Origin: Streptomyces sp. NBC_01142 | Lineage (GTDB): Bacteria; Actinomycetota; Actinomycetes; Streptomycetales; Streptomycetaceae | Length of the DNA: 64,000 nucleotides | Direction of reading: 5' to 3' | Assembly: GCF_026341125.1 (NCBI RefSeq) | Contig: NZ_JAPEOR010000003.1 | Coordinates: 1,550,001 to 1,614,000 of the forward strand | Shown here: positions 50,920 through 58,903 of the stretch, in pieces | How positions within the stretch are numbered: the stretch's first letter is position 1 | How the letters are laid out: each line of letters begins with the position of its first letter | Program-made: the position numbers and the translations under genes | Notes under the pieces: generated by a model | Databases searched by the model: none | The model's input: the letters and a program-made list of their open reading frames with translations, nothing else | What the model was told of the DNA's origin: nothing

Positions 50920-52062
50920 ATGCCCCAGCCCGCGCCTGCCCCGCCGGCCCTGAACAGCTTCGACGAGTTCACCCGGCTCGACGAAGTCGTCCTCGGACGT
51001 GCCGATCACTACGACGCCCACCACACCGATACCTCGTGGCGACTGTTCTTCTACGACAACGTCGCCCCCGTCCTCGGCCGGCACACCAGCCCGTCGGGGG
51101 AGGAGCTCCTGCCGATCCCCGCACAGCTGGTCGACGAGCTCAACGAGGACATCGCCGGCCTGGCCGACGCCCTGACCGGATGCGGGGTGAAGGTCCTGCG
51201 GCCCGCGGCACCGGGCAAGGACGTCGACATCCGCTCCCCGCACTGGGACGCGAGGGCCACCCCGCCGCTCAACGTCCGCGATCAGACCATCATCCTCGGC
51301 AACACCATCGTGGAGACCCCACCCCACGTCCGCGCCCGCATCTTCGAGAACGACCTGCTCAAGCCGGCCTTCTACCGCTACTACGAGGCCGGAGCGAACT
51401 GGCTGAGCATGCCGCGGCCCGCCCTGGCCCGCGAGTCCCTGGACGCCGGCTACTTCACCCGCCAGGACCTGGACGTCAGCCGCGCCACCGACGGTGAGAC
51501 GGCCGGCGTGATCGAGGGCCTGGGGCTGGAGATGGTCTTCGACGGCGCGCAGTGCATGCGCCTGGGCCGCGACGTCCTGGTCAATGTCGCCAACCACAAC
51601 CACGAACTCGCCCTGCGCTGGCTCCGGGACAACCTGCGCGACCTGCGGTTCCACCGCCTGGACGCCATGGCCGACAACCACATCGACAGCGTCCTGGTCC
51701 CGCTGCGGCCCGGCCTGATGCTGCTGCGCTCCCCGGCCTACCTGAAGTACCTGCCCAAGGACATGCAGTCCTGGGACGTGATCTACGCCCCCGAGACCGA
51801 CGACGGCAACTTCCCGGACTACAGCGACCTCGGCTTCGTCATCCCCATCGGCAGCCGGTACATGGACATCAACCTCCTGTCCATCGACGAGAACACCGTC
51901 GTCGTCAACTCTCTCTACCCGGAGTTGATCGAGGTCCTGGAGTCCCGCGGGTTCACCGTCGTCCCGGTCCGCCACCGCCACCGGCGCCTGTTCGGCGGCG
52001 GCTTCCACTGCTTCACCCTCGACACCGTCCGCCGCGGCGGCCCCGAGGACTACCTCAGCTGA
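50920..52062 (+). CDS. Glycine-amidinotransferase-type enzyme
   Basis: The 380-residue protein has the AGAT/StrB1 pattern: NSFDEFTRLDEVVLGR at the start, MPRPALA, Asp in MVFDGAQCMRLGRD, His in MADNHIDSVLVPLRPG, and the nucleophilic Cys in FGGGFHCFTLDTVRRG. These enzymes transfer an amidino group from an arginine to an amine through a Cys-amidino intermediate. In this operon it could convert a core Arg to ornithine, or amidinate another amine such as a core Lys. A GAGGAGG ribosome site precedes the ATG. The length is normal. Confidence 0.88.
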   Translation: MPQPAPAPPALNSFDEFTRLDEVVLGRADHYDAHHTDTSWRLFFYDNVAPVLGRHTSPSGEELLPIPAQLVDELNEDIAGLADALTGCGVKVLRPAAPGKDVDIRSPHWDARATPPLNVRDQTIILGNTIVETPPHVRARIFENDLLKPAFYRYYEAGANWLSMPRPALARESLDAGYFTRQDLDVSRATDGETAGVIEGLGLEMVFDGAQCMRLGRDVLVNVANHNHELALRWLRDNLRDLRFHRLDAMADNHIDSVLVPLRPGLMLLRSPAYLKYLPKDMQSWDVIYAPETDDGNFPDYSDLGFVIPIGSRYMDINLLSIDENTVVVNSLYPELIEVLESRGFTVVPVRHRHRRLFGGGFHCFTLDTVRRGGPEDYLS

Positions 52063-52132
52063 CCCCGGCGCCCCACCACCGCGCCCCGTCTCCCCCGATC
52101 ACGGCAGCCCGACCCGACGTCAGGAGATCTTG

Positions 52133-53455
52133 ATGGACACCGCCTACCCCTGGCCGCCCGACCAGGCCTTCTGGACCGGCACCTTCCCCGGCGACACCAC
52201 CGGGCGGACCACGCCCTTCCTGTTCAAGGGCATCATCCCCGCCACCGCGGCCGGCCCGGACGACGTCCTGGCCGGGTTCGAGGCCATCCGCCGGGCCCAC
52301 AATGCCGGCACCGACATCAAGGCGCACGCGCGCGTCTACGTCGGCGAGGCCCGCCGCGACGACCTCCTGCTCCCGGCGCTGACTGCCCCGTCCTGGAGCG
52401 GGGGTGTGGACGCCTTCGTGCCGTGGATGCAGGATCTCGCGGGCGCCGAGCGGTTTTCCCTGGTCATCAACAACCTGGAGACCGTCAACCCCGCCCTCGC
52501 CGCCGGCCTCGGCACCTTCCTCAAGAGCCTCATCGACGGGTGGGGCCTGCCGCTGGGAGGCGCCGAACAGGTCGCGTTCGCCGGCAACTACAGCGGGACC
52601 GCGTTCGGGATCCACGAGGGCTACGAGGACGCCTTCCTCGTCCACCTCGGCCCCAACGCCAAGAACTTCTACTGCTGGCCCGCTGAGCAGTACGAGAAGC
52701 TCACCGGCGGAAAGCAGCCCACCTACGGCGACTACCGCGCGCTGCTGGAGGAGGCCGAGCACTTCCTGCTGGAGCCGGGCGACGCCCTGTTCCTGCCTCG
52801 CCGGGTCTTCCACGTCGGCACCCAGGACACCTTCTCCGTCTCGGTGGCCATGCCGCTGTACACCTACCCGTACGCGCAGATCCTGCAGAGCCGCATCATC
52901 CCGGACGTCCTCGCCGAACTGGGCGGTGACGGGCCCGACGACCCGCTCAACGAGCCCTCCGCGATGGCAGACGCGGCCGCCGGGCCCGGCGCCGTCGCCG
53001 ACCGGCTGGCCGGCGTCGGCCGCGAACTCCTGACCGTCGCCGCCGACCGCGTCCGCGGCGCGGCCCGCCAGCACGCCGAACAGCGGTGGGCCACGCTCCT
53101 CAGCAACGGCGGCTGGGAACTCGTCGAGGGCGACCTCGCCCGCCAGGAGGCCGCGGACGCCTTCGACCCCGAGCAGGTGACGCCGGGCGCCGAGATCACC
53201 CTGATCGCCCCGTACCAGGTGACCACCCTCAACGGCGACGACGACACCCACCAGGTCCTGCTGCGCGGCCACCAGCCGGGCGTCGCCCTCGACGTCGCGG
53301 CCCTGGACCGGGACACCGTCACCGCCCTCAACGACGGCGACACCATCGTCCTGCCCGACAACCCGGAACTCCTCGCGGCCTTCCGCGCCCTGGGAGCCAC
53401 CGGTGGCCTGCACCTGACCCCCCGCCCCGCCGACACCAAGGACGCCGACGCATGA
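52133..53455 (+). CDS. JmjC/cupin-type oxygenase
   Basis: The 440-residue protein starts at ATG behind CAGGAG. The JmjC-like double-stranded beta-helix holds FGIHEGYEDAFLVHLGPNAK (His161) and later GDALFLPRRVFHVGTQ (His227). A C-terminal helical and winged part follows, as in the ribosomal-protein hydroxylases (YcfD/NO66 group), of which YcfD hydroxylates an arginine. In the usual HxD/E signature the third position would be Gly163, with Glu162 adjacent. The metal site may therefore be altered (His-only, or open as in 2OG halogenases). The stop overlaps the HDO start (ATGA). The substrate may be the arginine of the core; this is inferred. Confidence 0.75.
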   Translation: MDTAYPWPPDQAFWTGTFPGDTTGRTTPFLFKGIIPATAAGPDDVLAGFEAIRRAHNAGTDIKAHARVYVGEARRDDLLLPALTAPSWSGGVDAFVPWMQDLAGAERFSLVINNLETVNPALAAGLGTFLKSLIDGWGLPLGGAEQVAFAGNYSGTAFGIHEGYEDAFLVHLGPNAKNFYCWPAEQYEKLTGGKQPTYGDYRALLEEAEHFLLEPGDALFLPRRVFHVGTQDTFSVSVAMPLYTYPYAQILQSRIIPDVLAELGGDGPDDPLNEPSAMADAAAGPGAVADRLAGVGRELLTVAADRVRGAARQHAEQRWATLLSNGGWELVEGDLARQEAADAFDPEQVTPGAEITLIAPYQVTTLNGDDDTHQVLLRGHQPGVALDVAALDRDTVTALNDGDTIVLPDNPELLAAFRALGATGGLHLTPRPADTKDADA

Positions 53456-54282
53456 CCCCCGACAACAGCCTCATCCAGGCCTACCTGAAGGCCCACCCCG
53501 AGACGCAGAGCGCCGTCAACGGCACCCTGCTGGGCAAGTTCACCTCCGGCAACGCCCTGGTCACCGCGCACCTGGCCCCGATGGTCGACTGGGCGTACGA
53601 GCGGATCGCCGAGAAGGTCGGCGCCGCCGACCTCAACGAGCGCCAGGCCCGGATGTACATCGAGGAGCTCTCGGTGTTCGCCCGCTACAACGCCCAGTTC
53701 CTCAAGGCGGCCGCCACCGGCGTGGAGGGGTTCTGCCCCGAGCTCGCGCACGAGCTGCGTCGCAACCACCTGGAGGAGGGCGGTGAGCGCGGCAAGGTGC
53801 CCGCGCACTACGTCCTCTACACCAACGCGCTCCTGTCCGACCTCGGCCTGCTCGTCAACGGCCACGTGCCCGCCCGCGAGACCGAGACGCTGGTCAACCT
53901 CCACCAGTGGATGGTCGGCTCGCACATGCCCAGCTTCATCGCCGGCGCCTACTACGCGACCGAGGCCGTGGCGATCGCCGAGACCGAGATCCTGCGCGAC
54001 ATCACCAACCGCTACGGCGAGCTGACCATCCAGCGCAGCGGCAGCGAGCTGAAGAACCTGCACTACTACTACGAGCTCCACCTCGACGAGGGGCACGAGG
54101 CCGCCCAGGTCGGCGGCATGAGCGTCGAGGCCGCCCACATCGAGGGCCTGGCCAGGTTCATCAAGGAGAGTGAACTCTTCCACATCGACCTGTCCCAGGC
54201 CCTCGGCGGCTGGCTGACGATCACCGAAGGGATGACACACTGGTGGGCTCAACTCGCCCACCGCGCCTCGGAGATGAACTGA
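53452..54282 (+). CDS. Haem-oxygenase-like diiron oxidase (HDO)
   Basis: The 276-residue protein starts at an ATG overlapping the previous stop. The helices carry the HDO ligand pattern: Glu71/72 in MYIEELSVFARYN, Glu109 and His119 in NHLEEGGERGKVPAHYVLY (spacing 10, as in SznF), Glu171 in AYYATEAVAIAE, and Asp212/His215 in YYELHLDEGHEAAQ. Where SznF has a His four residues before that Asp, this protein has Glu208. HDOs bind two irons and use O2 for N-hydroxylation, decarboxylation or C-C cleavage. SznF N-hydroxylates N-methylarginine. This gene and the adjacent cupin mirror the two SznF domains as separate proteins. Confidence 0.8.
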   Translation: MTPDNSLIQAYLKAHPETQSAVNGTLLGKFTSGNALVTAHLAPMVDWAYERIAEKVGAADLNERQARMYIEELSVFARYNAQFLKAAATGVEGFCPELAHELRRNHLEEGGERGKVPAHYVLYTNALLSDLGLLVNGHVPARETETLVNLHQWMVGSHMPSFIAGAYYATEAVAIAETEILRDITNRYGELTIQRSGSELKNLHYYYELHLDEGHEAAQVGGMSVEAAHIEGLARFIKESELFHIDLSQALGGWLTITEGMTHWWAQLAHRASEMN

Positions 54283-54713
54283 TGAACGCCACCCCCGACA
54301 TCGTCGCCGCAGCCCAGGAGCGCTCCGGTGGATGCCTGTGCGGACAGATCCGCTTCACCGTCAAGGGCGAGGCCGTCTACCCGCACACCTGCAGCTGCCC
54401 GCACTGCAAAAAGCTCGGCGGCGGCCCGATGATGTGGTGGGTCGGCTTCGCCCCCGAGGACGTCACCTGGACCAACGGCGCCGAGCCGAACTGGTTCACC
54501 ACGTTCGAGGGCGAGGCCCAGCGCGGCTTCTGCCCGAACTGCGGCAGCCGCCTCGCGGCGATCGACAAGGACGTCCCCGAACTCGGCATCGTCGTCACGG
54601 CCCTGGACGACACCAGCGGAGCCGACCTCGTCCCCGTCAACCAGTCTTTCCGCGACGACGCCGTGCACTGGCTGCCCCAGGTCCCCGACACCCAGAACAG
54701 CCCCGTCGGCTGA
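54282..54713 (+). CDS. GFA/CENP-V-family zinc protein
   Basis: The 143-residue protein overlaps the HDO stop by one base (TGATG). It has GGCLCGQIRFTV (CxC), TCSCPHCKKLGG (CxCxxC) and GFCPNCGSRL (CxxC), the zinc-binding set of GFA proteins. Family members act on S-hydroxymethyl-glutathione or serve as C-S lyases, and some bind small aldehydes. In a cluster expected to demethylate or oxidise N-methyl groups, handling of formaldehyde would make sense. A structural role is also possible. Confidence 0.85.
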   Translation: MNATPDIVAAAQERSGGCLCGQIRFTVKGEAVYPHTCSCPHCKKLGGGPMMWWVGFAPEDVTWTNGAEPNWFTTFEGEAQRGFCPNCGSRLAAIDKDVPELGIVVTALDDTSGADLVPVNQSFRDDAVHWLPQVPDTQNSPVG

Positions 54714-54843
54714 CACCCGCGAGACCTCCGGGGCCGGCAGCCCTGACCTGCCGGCCCCCGGACCCCGCACCCTCCTGGGACCGTCTGCGCCGCGTCCGGC
54801 TCGCCGTCCGACCCGTCCCGCACCCCGCCCAGGAGAACCCATC

Positions 54844-55710
54844 GTGCTCACCCCGCACGCCACCAGCGAGTACGGCGCCCTGCGCCACGTCGCCATGCGC
54901 TACGCCGGCGACGTCACCCCCGACCTCGACGGCCCCGACATCCACCCCGTCCTGACCCGCCAGAAGAGCACCAGCTCCTGGAAGCCGTACGACCCGTCCA
55001 CCGTCCGCACCCAGCAGGACACCCTGATCGACCTGCTGCGCAGCCGCGGCACCACGGTGACCCTCCTCGACGCCGCGCCGGGCTGTCCGGTCCAGCACTA
55101 CCCCCGCGACATCGCCTTCGTCATCGACCACGTCCTCGTCATGGCGCGCCTGAACTCCGCGCACCGCCTCCCCGAAGCCGACGCGCTCACCCCGCTCCTG
55201 ACCGACGCCCCGCACGTAGCCCACTTGGACGAGGGCACCGCCGAGGGCGGTGACGTCATCCTTCACACCGGCACCGTCCTGGTCGGCCTCGGCGAGGAGA
55301 CGTCCCCCGCGGGCGTGGGGGCGCTGCAGCGGGCGCTGGCTCACCACGGCGTCGACCGCGAGGTCCGCCCGGTCCACTTCGCCGTCGACGGCATCGTTCA
55401 CCTGGACGACCACTTCACGATCGTCGCGCCCGGCACCGCGCTCATCCACCGCGGCGTCTTCCCGCCCGCCGAATTGCGCTGGTTCGAGCGGCACTTCGAC
55501 CTCATCGACGTCACCGACGAGGAGGCGCGGGCTGTCCAGGCCAACGTCCTGGCGATCGCGCCGGACACCGTGATCCTCGCCGCCGGCAGCGACCGCATCG
55601 CCGCACAGCTCGCCGCACGCGGACTCGAGGTCCTCACCGTCGACTACTCCGAGGTCACCCGGATCCCCGGCTCGCTGCGCTGCACCACCCTGCCGCTGAC
55701 CCGCGCCTGA
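54844..55710 (+). CDS. Dimethylarginine dimethylaminohydrolase (DDAH)-type guanidino hydrolase
   Basis: The 288-residue protein belongs to the arginine-deiminase superfamily. QHYPRDIAFVIDHVLV carries the PRD motif, GTAEGGDVILHTG is the EGGD block, IVHLDDHFTIVAPG gives the catalytic His, and the nucleophilic Cys is in GSLRCTTLPLTR at the very C-terminus. The start is GTG after AGGAGAACCCATC. DDAHs turn N-methylated arginines into citrulline plus methylamine. With a PRMT-like methyltransferase in the same operon, it could remove excess methylarginine or make a citrulline on the peptide. Confidence 0.88.
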   Translation: MLTPHATSEYGALRHVAMRYAGDVTPDLDGPDIHPVLTRQKSTSSWKPYDPSTVRTQQDTLIDLLRSRGTTVTLLDAAPGCPVQHYPRDIAFVIDHVLVMARLNSAHRLPEADALTPLLTDAPHVAHLDEGTAEGGDVILHTGTVLVGLGEETSPAGVGALQRALAHHGVDREVRPVHFAVDGIVHLDDHFTIVAPGTALIHRGVFPPAELRWFERHFDLIDVTDEEARAVQANVLAIAPDTVILAAGSDRIAAQLAARGLEVLTVDYSEVTRIPGSLRCTTLPLTRA

Positions 55711-55778
55711 TCCACCCGCGCCCCGCCCGGCCGCCGCGCCGCCGTGTGCTCATCCGCCGCCCGACTCCTGGAGCTGCC

Positions 55779-57056
55779 GTGTCCGACCCGCTGCAGTCCT
55801 TGCTCCTCGCCGTCCCGGTCGTGGTCCTCGCCTGCCAGGCCGGCGGGCGGGCCGTCAGGCTGGTCGGCCAGCCGCCGGTCATCGGCGAGATCCTGGCCGG
55901 GATCCTGCTCGGCCCCTCGCTGCTCGGCTGGCTCGCCCCCGGCATCCAGCACCACCTCCTGCCGCCCTCGGCCCTGCCCATCACCTCCGCCCTGGGCAAC
56001 CTCGGCCTCCTGACGTTCCTCTTCCTGATCGGCCTGGAACTCGACCTCCGCAGCCTGGGCACCACCCGAGGCGCCGTGGCCGCCGTCAGCCTCACCGGAG
56101 TCCTGCTCCCCTTGGCCCTCGGCGCCGCACTGGCCCTCGCCCTCTACCCGCACTTCGCCCCCGACGGCATCGGCCGCCTGCCGTTCACCCTGTTCGTCGC
56201 CGTCGCCCTGAGCATCACCGCCTTCCCGGTCCTCGCACGGATCCTCGCCGACCGCGGCCTGGAGACCACGCCCCTGGGCACCTTCGCCCTGGCCTGCGCC
56301 GCCACCGACGACGCCCTCGCCTGGTGCCTGCTCACCGCCGCCGTCGCCCTGGCCACCTCCGGCACCGCCCTGTCGGCCCTGACCACCCTCGCCCTGACCG
56401 CCGCCTTCGCCGCCTGCCTCACCTTCGTCCTGCGCCCACTGCTCCGCGTCCTGCTCGAGCGCGCCAGCCGAACCTCCGACGACCTCGTCCTGGCCCTCCT
56501 CTTCGCCGGGCTTTGCTTCAGCGCCTACACCACCGACCAGATCGGCGTGCACCCCGCCTTCGGCGCCTTCCTGTTCGGCGCCGCCGCTCCCCGCGGCCTT
56601 CCGGCCGTCGAACGCAGCGCCGCGCGCATCCGCGCCGTCGTCCTGCCGCTCCTGCTGCCGCTGTTCTTCGTCGACACCGGCCTGCACACCGATTTCTCCA
56701 CGCTGCCGGCCGGACAGTGGGGCTGGGGAGCAGCGATCCTGGCCGTCGCCGTCGTCGGCAAGTGGGGCGGCGCGGCCGGCGCAGCCAGGCTCACCGGCTC
56801 CGACTGGCGCTGGTCGGCCGCCGTCGGCACGCTCATGAACTGCCGCGGCCTGACCGAACTCGTCGTCCTCGGCATCGGCCTCCAGACCGGCGTCATCACC
56901 GAGCCCCTGTTCACTCTCCTGGTGGTCATGACCGTCATCACCACCGCGGCCACCGCACCGATACTCAGGCGCGTGGCCGGCGACGACCCAAGGATGACCC
57001 CGCCGGCACCGCACGACGATCCGGAGCGCGATACCGCCCGAGAGGTCACCCGATGA
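55779..57056 (+). CDS. CPA2-type cation/proton antiporter
   Basis: The protein of about 425 residues has 11-12 membrane helices. It starts at the GTG giving MSDPLQSLLLAVPVVVLACQ (GGAG 5 bases upstream), which I prefer to the GTG at 55746. Typical Na+/H+ exchanger blocks are GQPPVIGEILAGILLGPSLL, FLFLIGLELDLRSLGTTRGA and SITAFPVLARILADRG. A C-terminal MNCRGLTELVVLGIGLQTGV follows. Such antiporters recur in Streptomyces secondary-metabolite clusters and may export product or support self-resistance. The stop overlaps the next start (ATGA). Confidence 0.88.
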   Translation: MSDPLQSLLLAVPVVVLACQAGGRAVRLVGQPPVIGEILAGILLGPSLLGWLAPGIQHHLLPPSALPITSALGNLGLLTFLFLIGLELDLRSLGTTRGAVAAVSLTGVLLPLALGAALALALYPHFAPDGIGRLPFTLFVAVALSITAFPVLARILADRGLETTPLGTFALACAATDDALAWCLLTAAVALATSGTALSALTTLALTAAFAACLTFVLRPLLRVLLERASRTSDDLVLALLFAGLCFSAYTTDQIGVHPAFGAFLFGAAAPRGLPAVERSAARIRAVVLPLLLPLFFVDTGLHTDFSTLPAGQWGWGAAILAVAVVGKWGGAAGAARLTGSDWRWSAAVGTLMNCRGLTELVVLGIGLQTGVITEPLFTLLVVMTVITTAATAPILRRVAGDDPRMTPPAPHDDPERDTAREVTR

Positions 57057-57631
57057 CCCCGGCCCCGAACCCGGTTCTGGACGCGGTCCTCAGCCGGCGC
57101 AGCGCCCCCCGCCTGACCGAGCCCGCACCCGGCCGCGAAGAACTGGAGCGCCTCGTCCAAGCCGCGGCCACTGCCCCCGACCATGGACGACTGCGGCCCT
57201 GGCGGCTGGTCGCAGTGTCCGGGGACGAACGGGCCCGACTCGGCGATGTGCTCGGCGAAGCCGCCACCTCGCCGGAGCAGGCCCGGCGCGCCGCCACGAA
57301 GCCCCTGCGCGCCCCGCTGCTCCTGTCGATCGTGCACAGCCCCGTACCCGACCACTCGAAGATTCCCGAGTGGGAGCAACTGGCCGCCACAACCGGCATG
57401 GTCACCACACTCTCCCTGCTCCTGCACAGCCACGGCTGGGCATCGATCTGGCGCACCGGTCAAGCCGTCCAAGCACCCCGAGTACGCAAGTACCTCGGTG
57501 TCGCCGAAAGGGAGCAGCTGCTGGGCTGGCTGTACGTAGGCACTCGTTGCACGTCCAGAACCTCCCCTGAACGGCAGCCGTTCGACACCACCACCAAGAT
57601 CACCTGGCCGCTCGGCGGCGCTGGCGTCTGA
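57053..57631 (+). CDS. Nitroreductase-family flavoprotein
   Basis: The 192-residue protein has the nitroreductase fold pattern: AVLSRRSAPRLTEPAPGREE (FMN phosphate-binding Arg/Ser), AATAPDHGRLRPWRLVAVSG, and TTGMVTTLSLLLHSHGWASI followed by the GWLYVGT strand. FMN-dependent reductases reduce nitro, enone or quinone groups. In a cluster that may form N-oxidised species, it could reduce or detoxify such a group. Its ATG lies within the antiporter stop, so it is part of the operon. Confidence 0.83.
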   Translation: MTPAPNPVLDAVLSRRSAPRLTEPAPGREELERLVQAAATAPDHGRLRPWRLVAVSGDERARLGDVLGEAATSPEQARRAATKPLRAPLLLSIVHSPVPDHSKIPEWEQLAATTGMVTTLSLLLHSHGWASIWRTGQAVQAPRVRKYLGVAEREQLLGWLYVGTRCTSRTSPERQPFDTTTKITWPLGGAGV

Positions 57632-57708
57632 AGCCGCCGCCCGTCCGCAGTCACCCAGAACAGGCCGAACAGCCGACCCACCCCGAGGACCACCGCGAAA
57701 GGCGAGAC

Positions 57709-58815
57709 ATGCGCAGCATCCAGGAGATCGAGACACGCGGGCACTCCCTTCGCGTGTGCGTGGACCCGGAGCCCGAGCAAGAAGGCCGCCCCACCCTGTG
57801 GCCGAGCGTCGGGGAGTACCCCATCTACGACCCGTTCCTCTACACGACCATGACCACCGATGACGAACGCAACAAGCGTTTCCGAGCGGCCCTGTCCCAA
57901 CTGGCGCCGGACAAGCGCATCCTGGACATCGGGACCGGACAAGACCTTCTCTGGGCGCGTGAAGGTCTGCAGGCGGGAGCCCGGCACGCCCTGGCCCTCG
58001 AGGTCATCGAGGACGCGTTCCATAAGGCGGCCGCAAACCTGCCGTCCTTCGACCCACAGGACCGGATCACGCTTCTGCTCGGCCAGTCGACCCACCTTCA
58101 GTTCGCACCCAGAGCCGATGTCTGCGTCGCGGAGATCATCGGATCCCTGGCCGGAGCCGAAGGCGCGGCAGCCGTCCTGACCGACGCACGCAACCGCCAC
58201 CTGGAGCCCGGGGGACTGGTGGTGCCCCACCGTGCGGTGACCCTGGCCGCAGCGGTCCGCCTGGCCGACCTGCTCCCCGAGCAGCCCGTAGCGTTCGCCG
58301 AGGCCTCTGTCCCGTACCTGCGCAGCATCTTCGACTGGCACGGCGCGCCCTTCGACGTGCGACTCCGGGTCGAAAACCCATCCGCCAGCGCGCTGCTCTC
58401 CGAGGGCGCGCCCGTCGAGGTACTCGACTTCAACGGCGATCTGCAGACGGAGCAGCGCACGACAACGCGCATAGCCATCACGCGGCCCGGTCACATGGAC
58501 GGCGTACTCACCTGGCTCAACCTCTGGTGCCTGCCGGACGAAGCGCCACTTGACGCCCTACACATGAAGACGAACTGGGCCACCATCTACCTGCCGCTCT
58601 TCGACAACCCCGTGCCGGTCGCGGCCGGAGACGTCCTGGAGCTCACCTTCGCGGCCACCCTCAGCGACGACGGCGTTCATCCGGACTATCACCTCAGCGC
58701 CGACCTGCACACCGCCGACGGGCAACAGCACCACGCCACCCTGGCATCCCCGCACCACGGTGGCTCCTTTAGGGCCCACCCGATCTACCAGGCCCTCTTC
58801 CCACAAGCTGATTAG
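57709..58815 (+). CDS. Protein-arginine-methyltransferase-like enzyme
   Basis: The 368-residue protein follows the PRMT order. The N-terminal Y-rich helix PIYDPFLYTTMTTDDERNKR comes first, then SAM motif I ILDIGTGQDLLW (about residues 71-82), acidic residue LALEVIEDAF (Glu98), and a double-E-loop equivalent AEIIGSLAGAEG (Glu142, Glu151). A C-terminal beta barrel with TWLNLWCLPDEAP and MKTNWATIYLPLFDNPV is in the place of the THW loop. PRMTs methylate arginine guanidino nitrogens; SznE of streptozotocin biosynthesis is a free-arginine relative. Here the core-peptide Arg is the obvious candidate. It is the last gene of the rightward operon. Confidence 0.82.
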   Translation: MRSIQEIETRGHSLRVCVDPEPEQEGRPTLWPSVGEYPIYDPFLYTTMTTDDERNKRFRAALSQLAPDKRILDIGTGQDLLWAREGLQAGARHALALEVIEDAFHKAAANLPSFDPQDRITLLLGQSTHLQFAPRADVCVAEIIGSLAGAEGAAAVLTDARNRHLEPGGLVVPHRAVTLAAAVRLADLLPEQPVAFAEASVPYLRSIFDWHGAPFDVRLRVENPSASALLSEGAPVEVLDFNGDLQTEQRTTTRIAITRPGHMDGVLTWLNLWCLPDEAPLDALHMKTNWATIYLPLFDNPVPVAAGDVLELTFAATLSDDGVHPDYHLSADLHTADGQQHHATLASPHHGGSFRAHPIYQALFPQAD

Positions 58816-58903
58816 GCGTGTTCCAGGACGGCTTCGGGCCACGACAAGGCGGCCTCTGGCCCTGGCCCGCGGGCGGGTCCCCAGCCGGCGCGTGCCGCGG
58901 GGG

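Noticed and set aside
52055..54261. Long minus-strand frames opposite the cupin and HDO genes
   Set aside because: They are Gly/Val/Leu/Gln-rich shadow translations without ribosome sites. The plus strand has coupled genes with conserved motifs.
42703..58815. A streptozotocin cluster
   Set aside because: The PRMT-like, HDO and cupin genes recall SznE/SznF, but the HDO and cupin are separate, a repeat peptide is present, and no glucosamine-coupling enzyme is seen.
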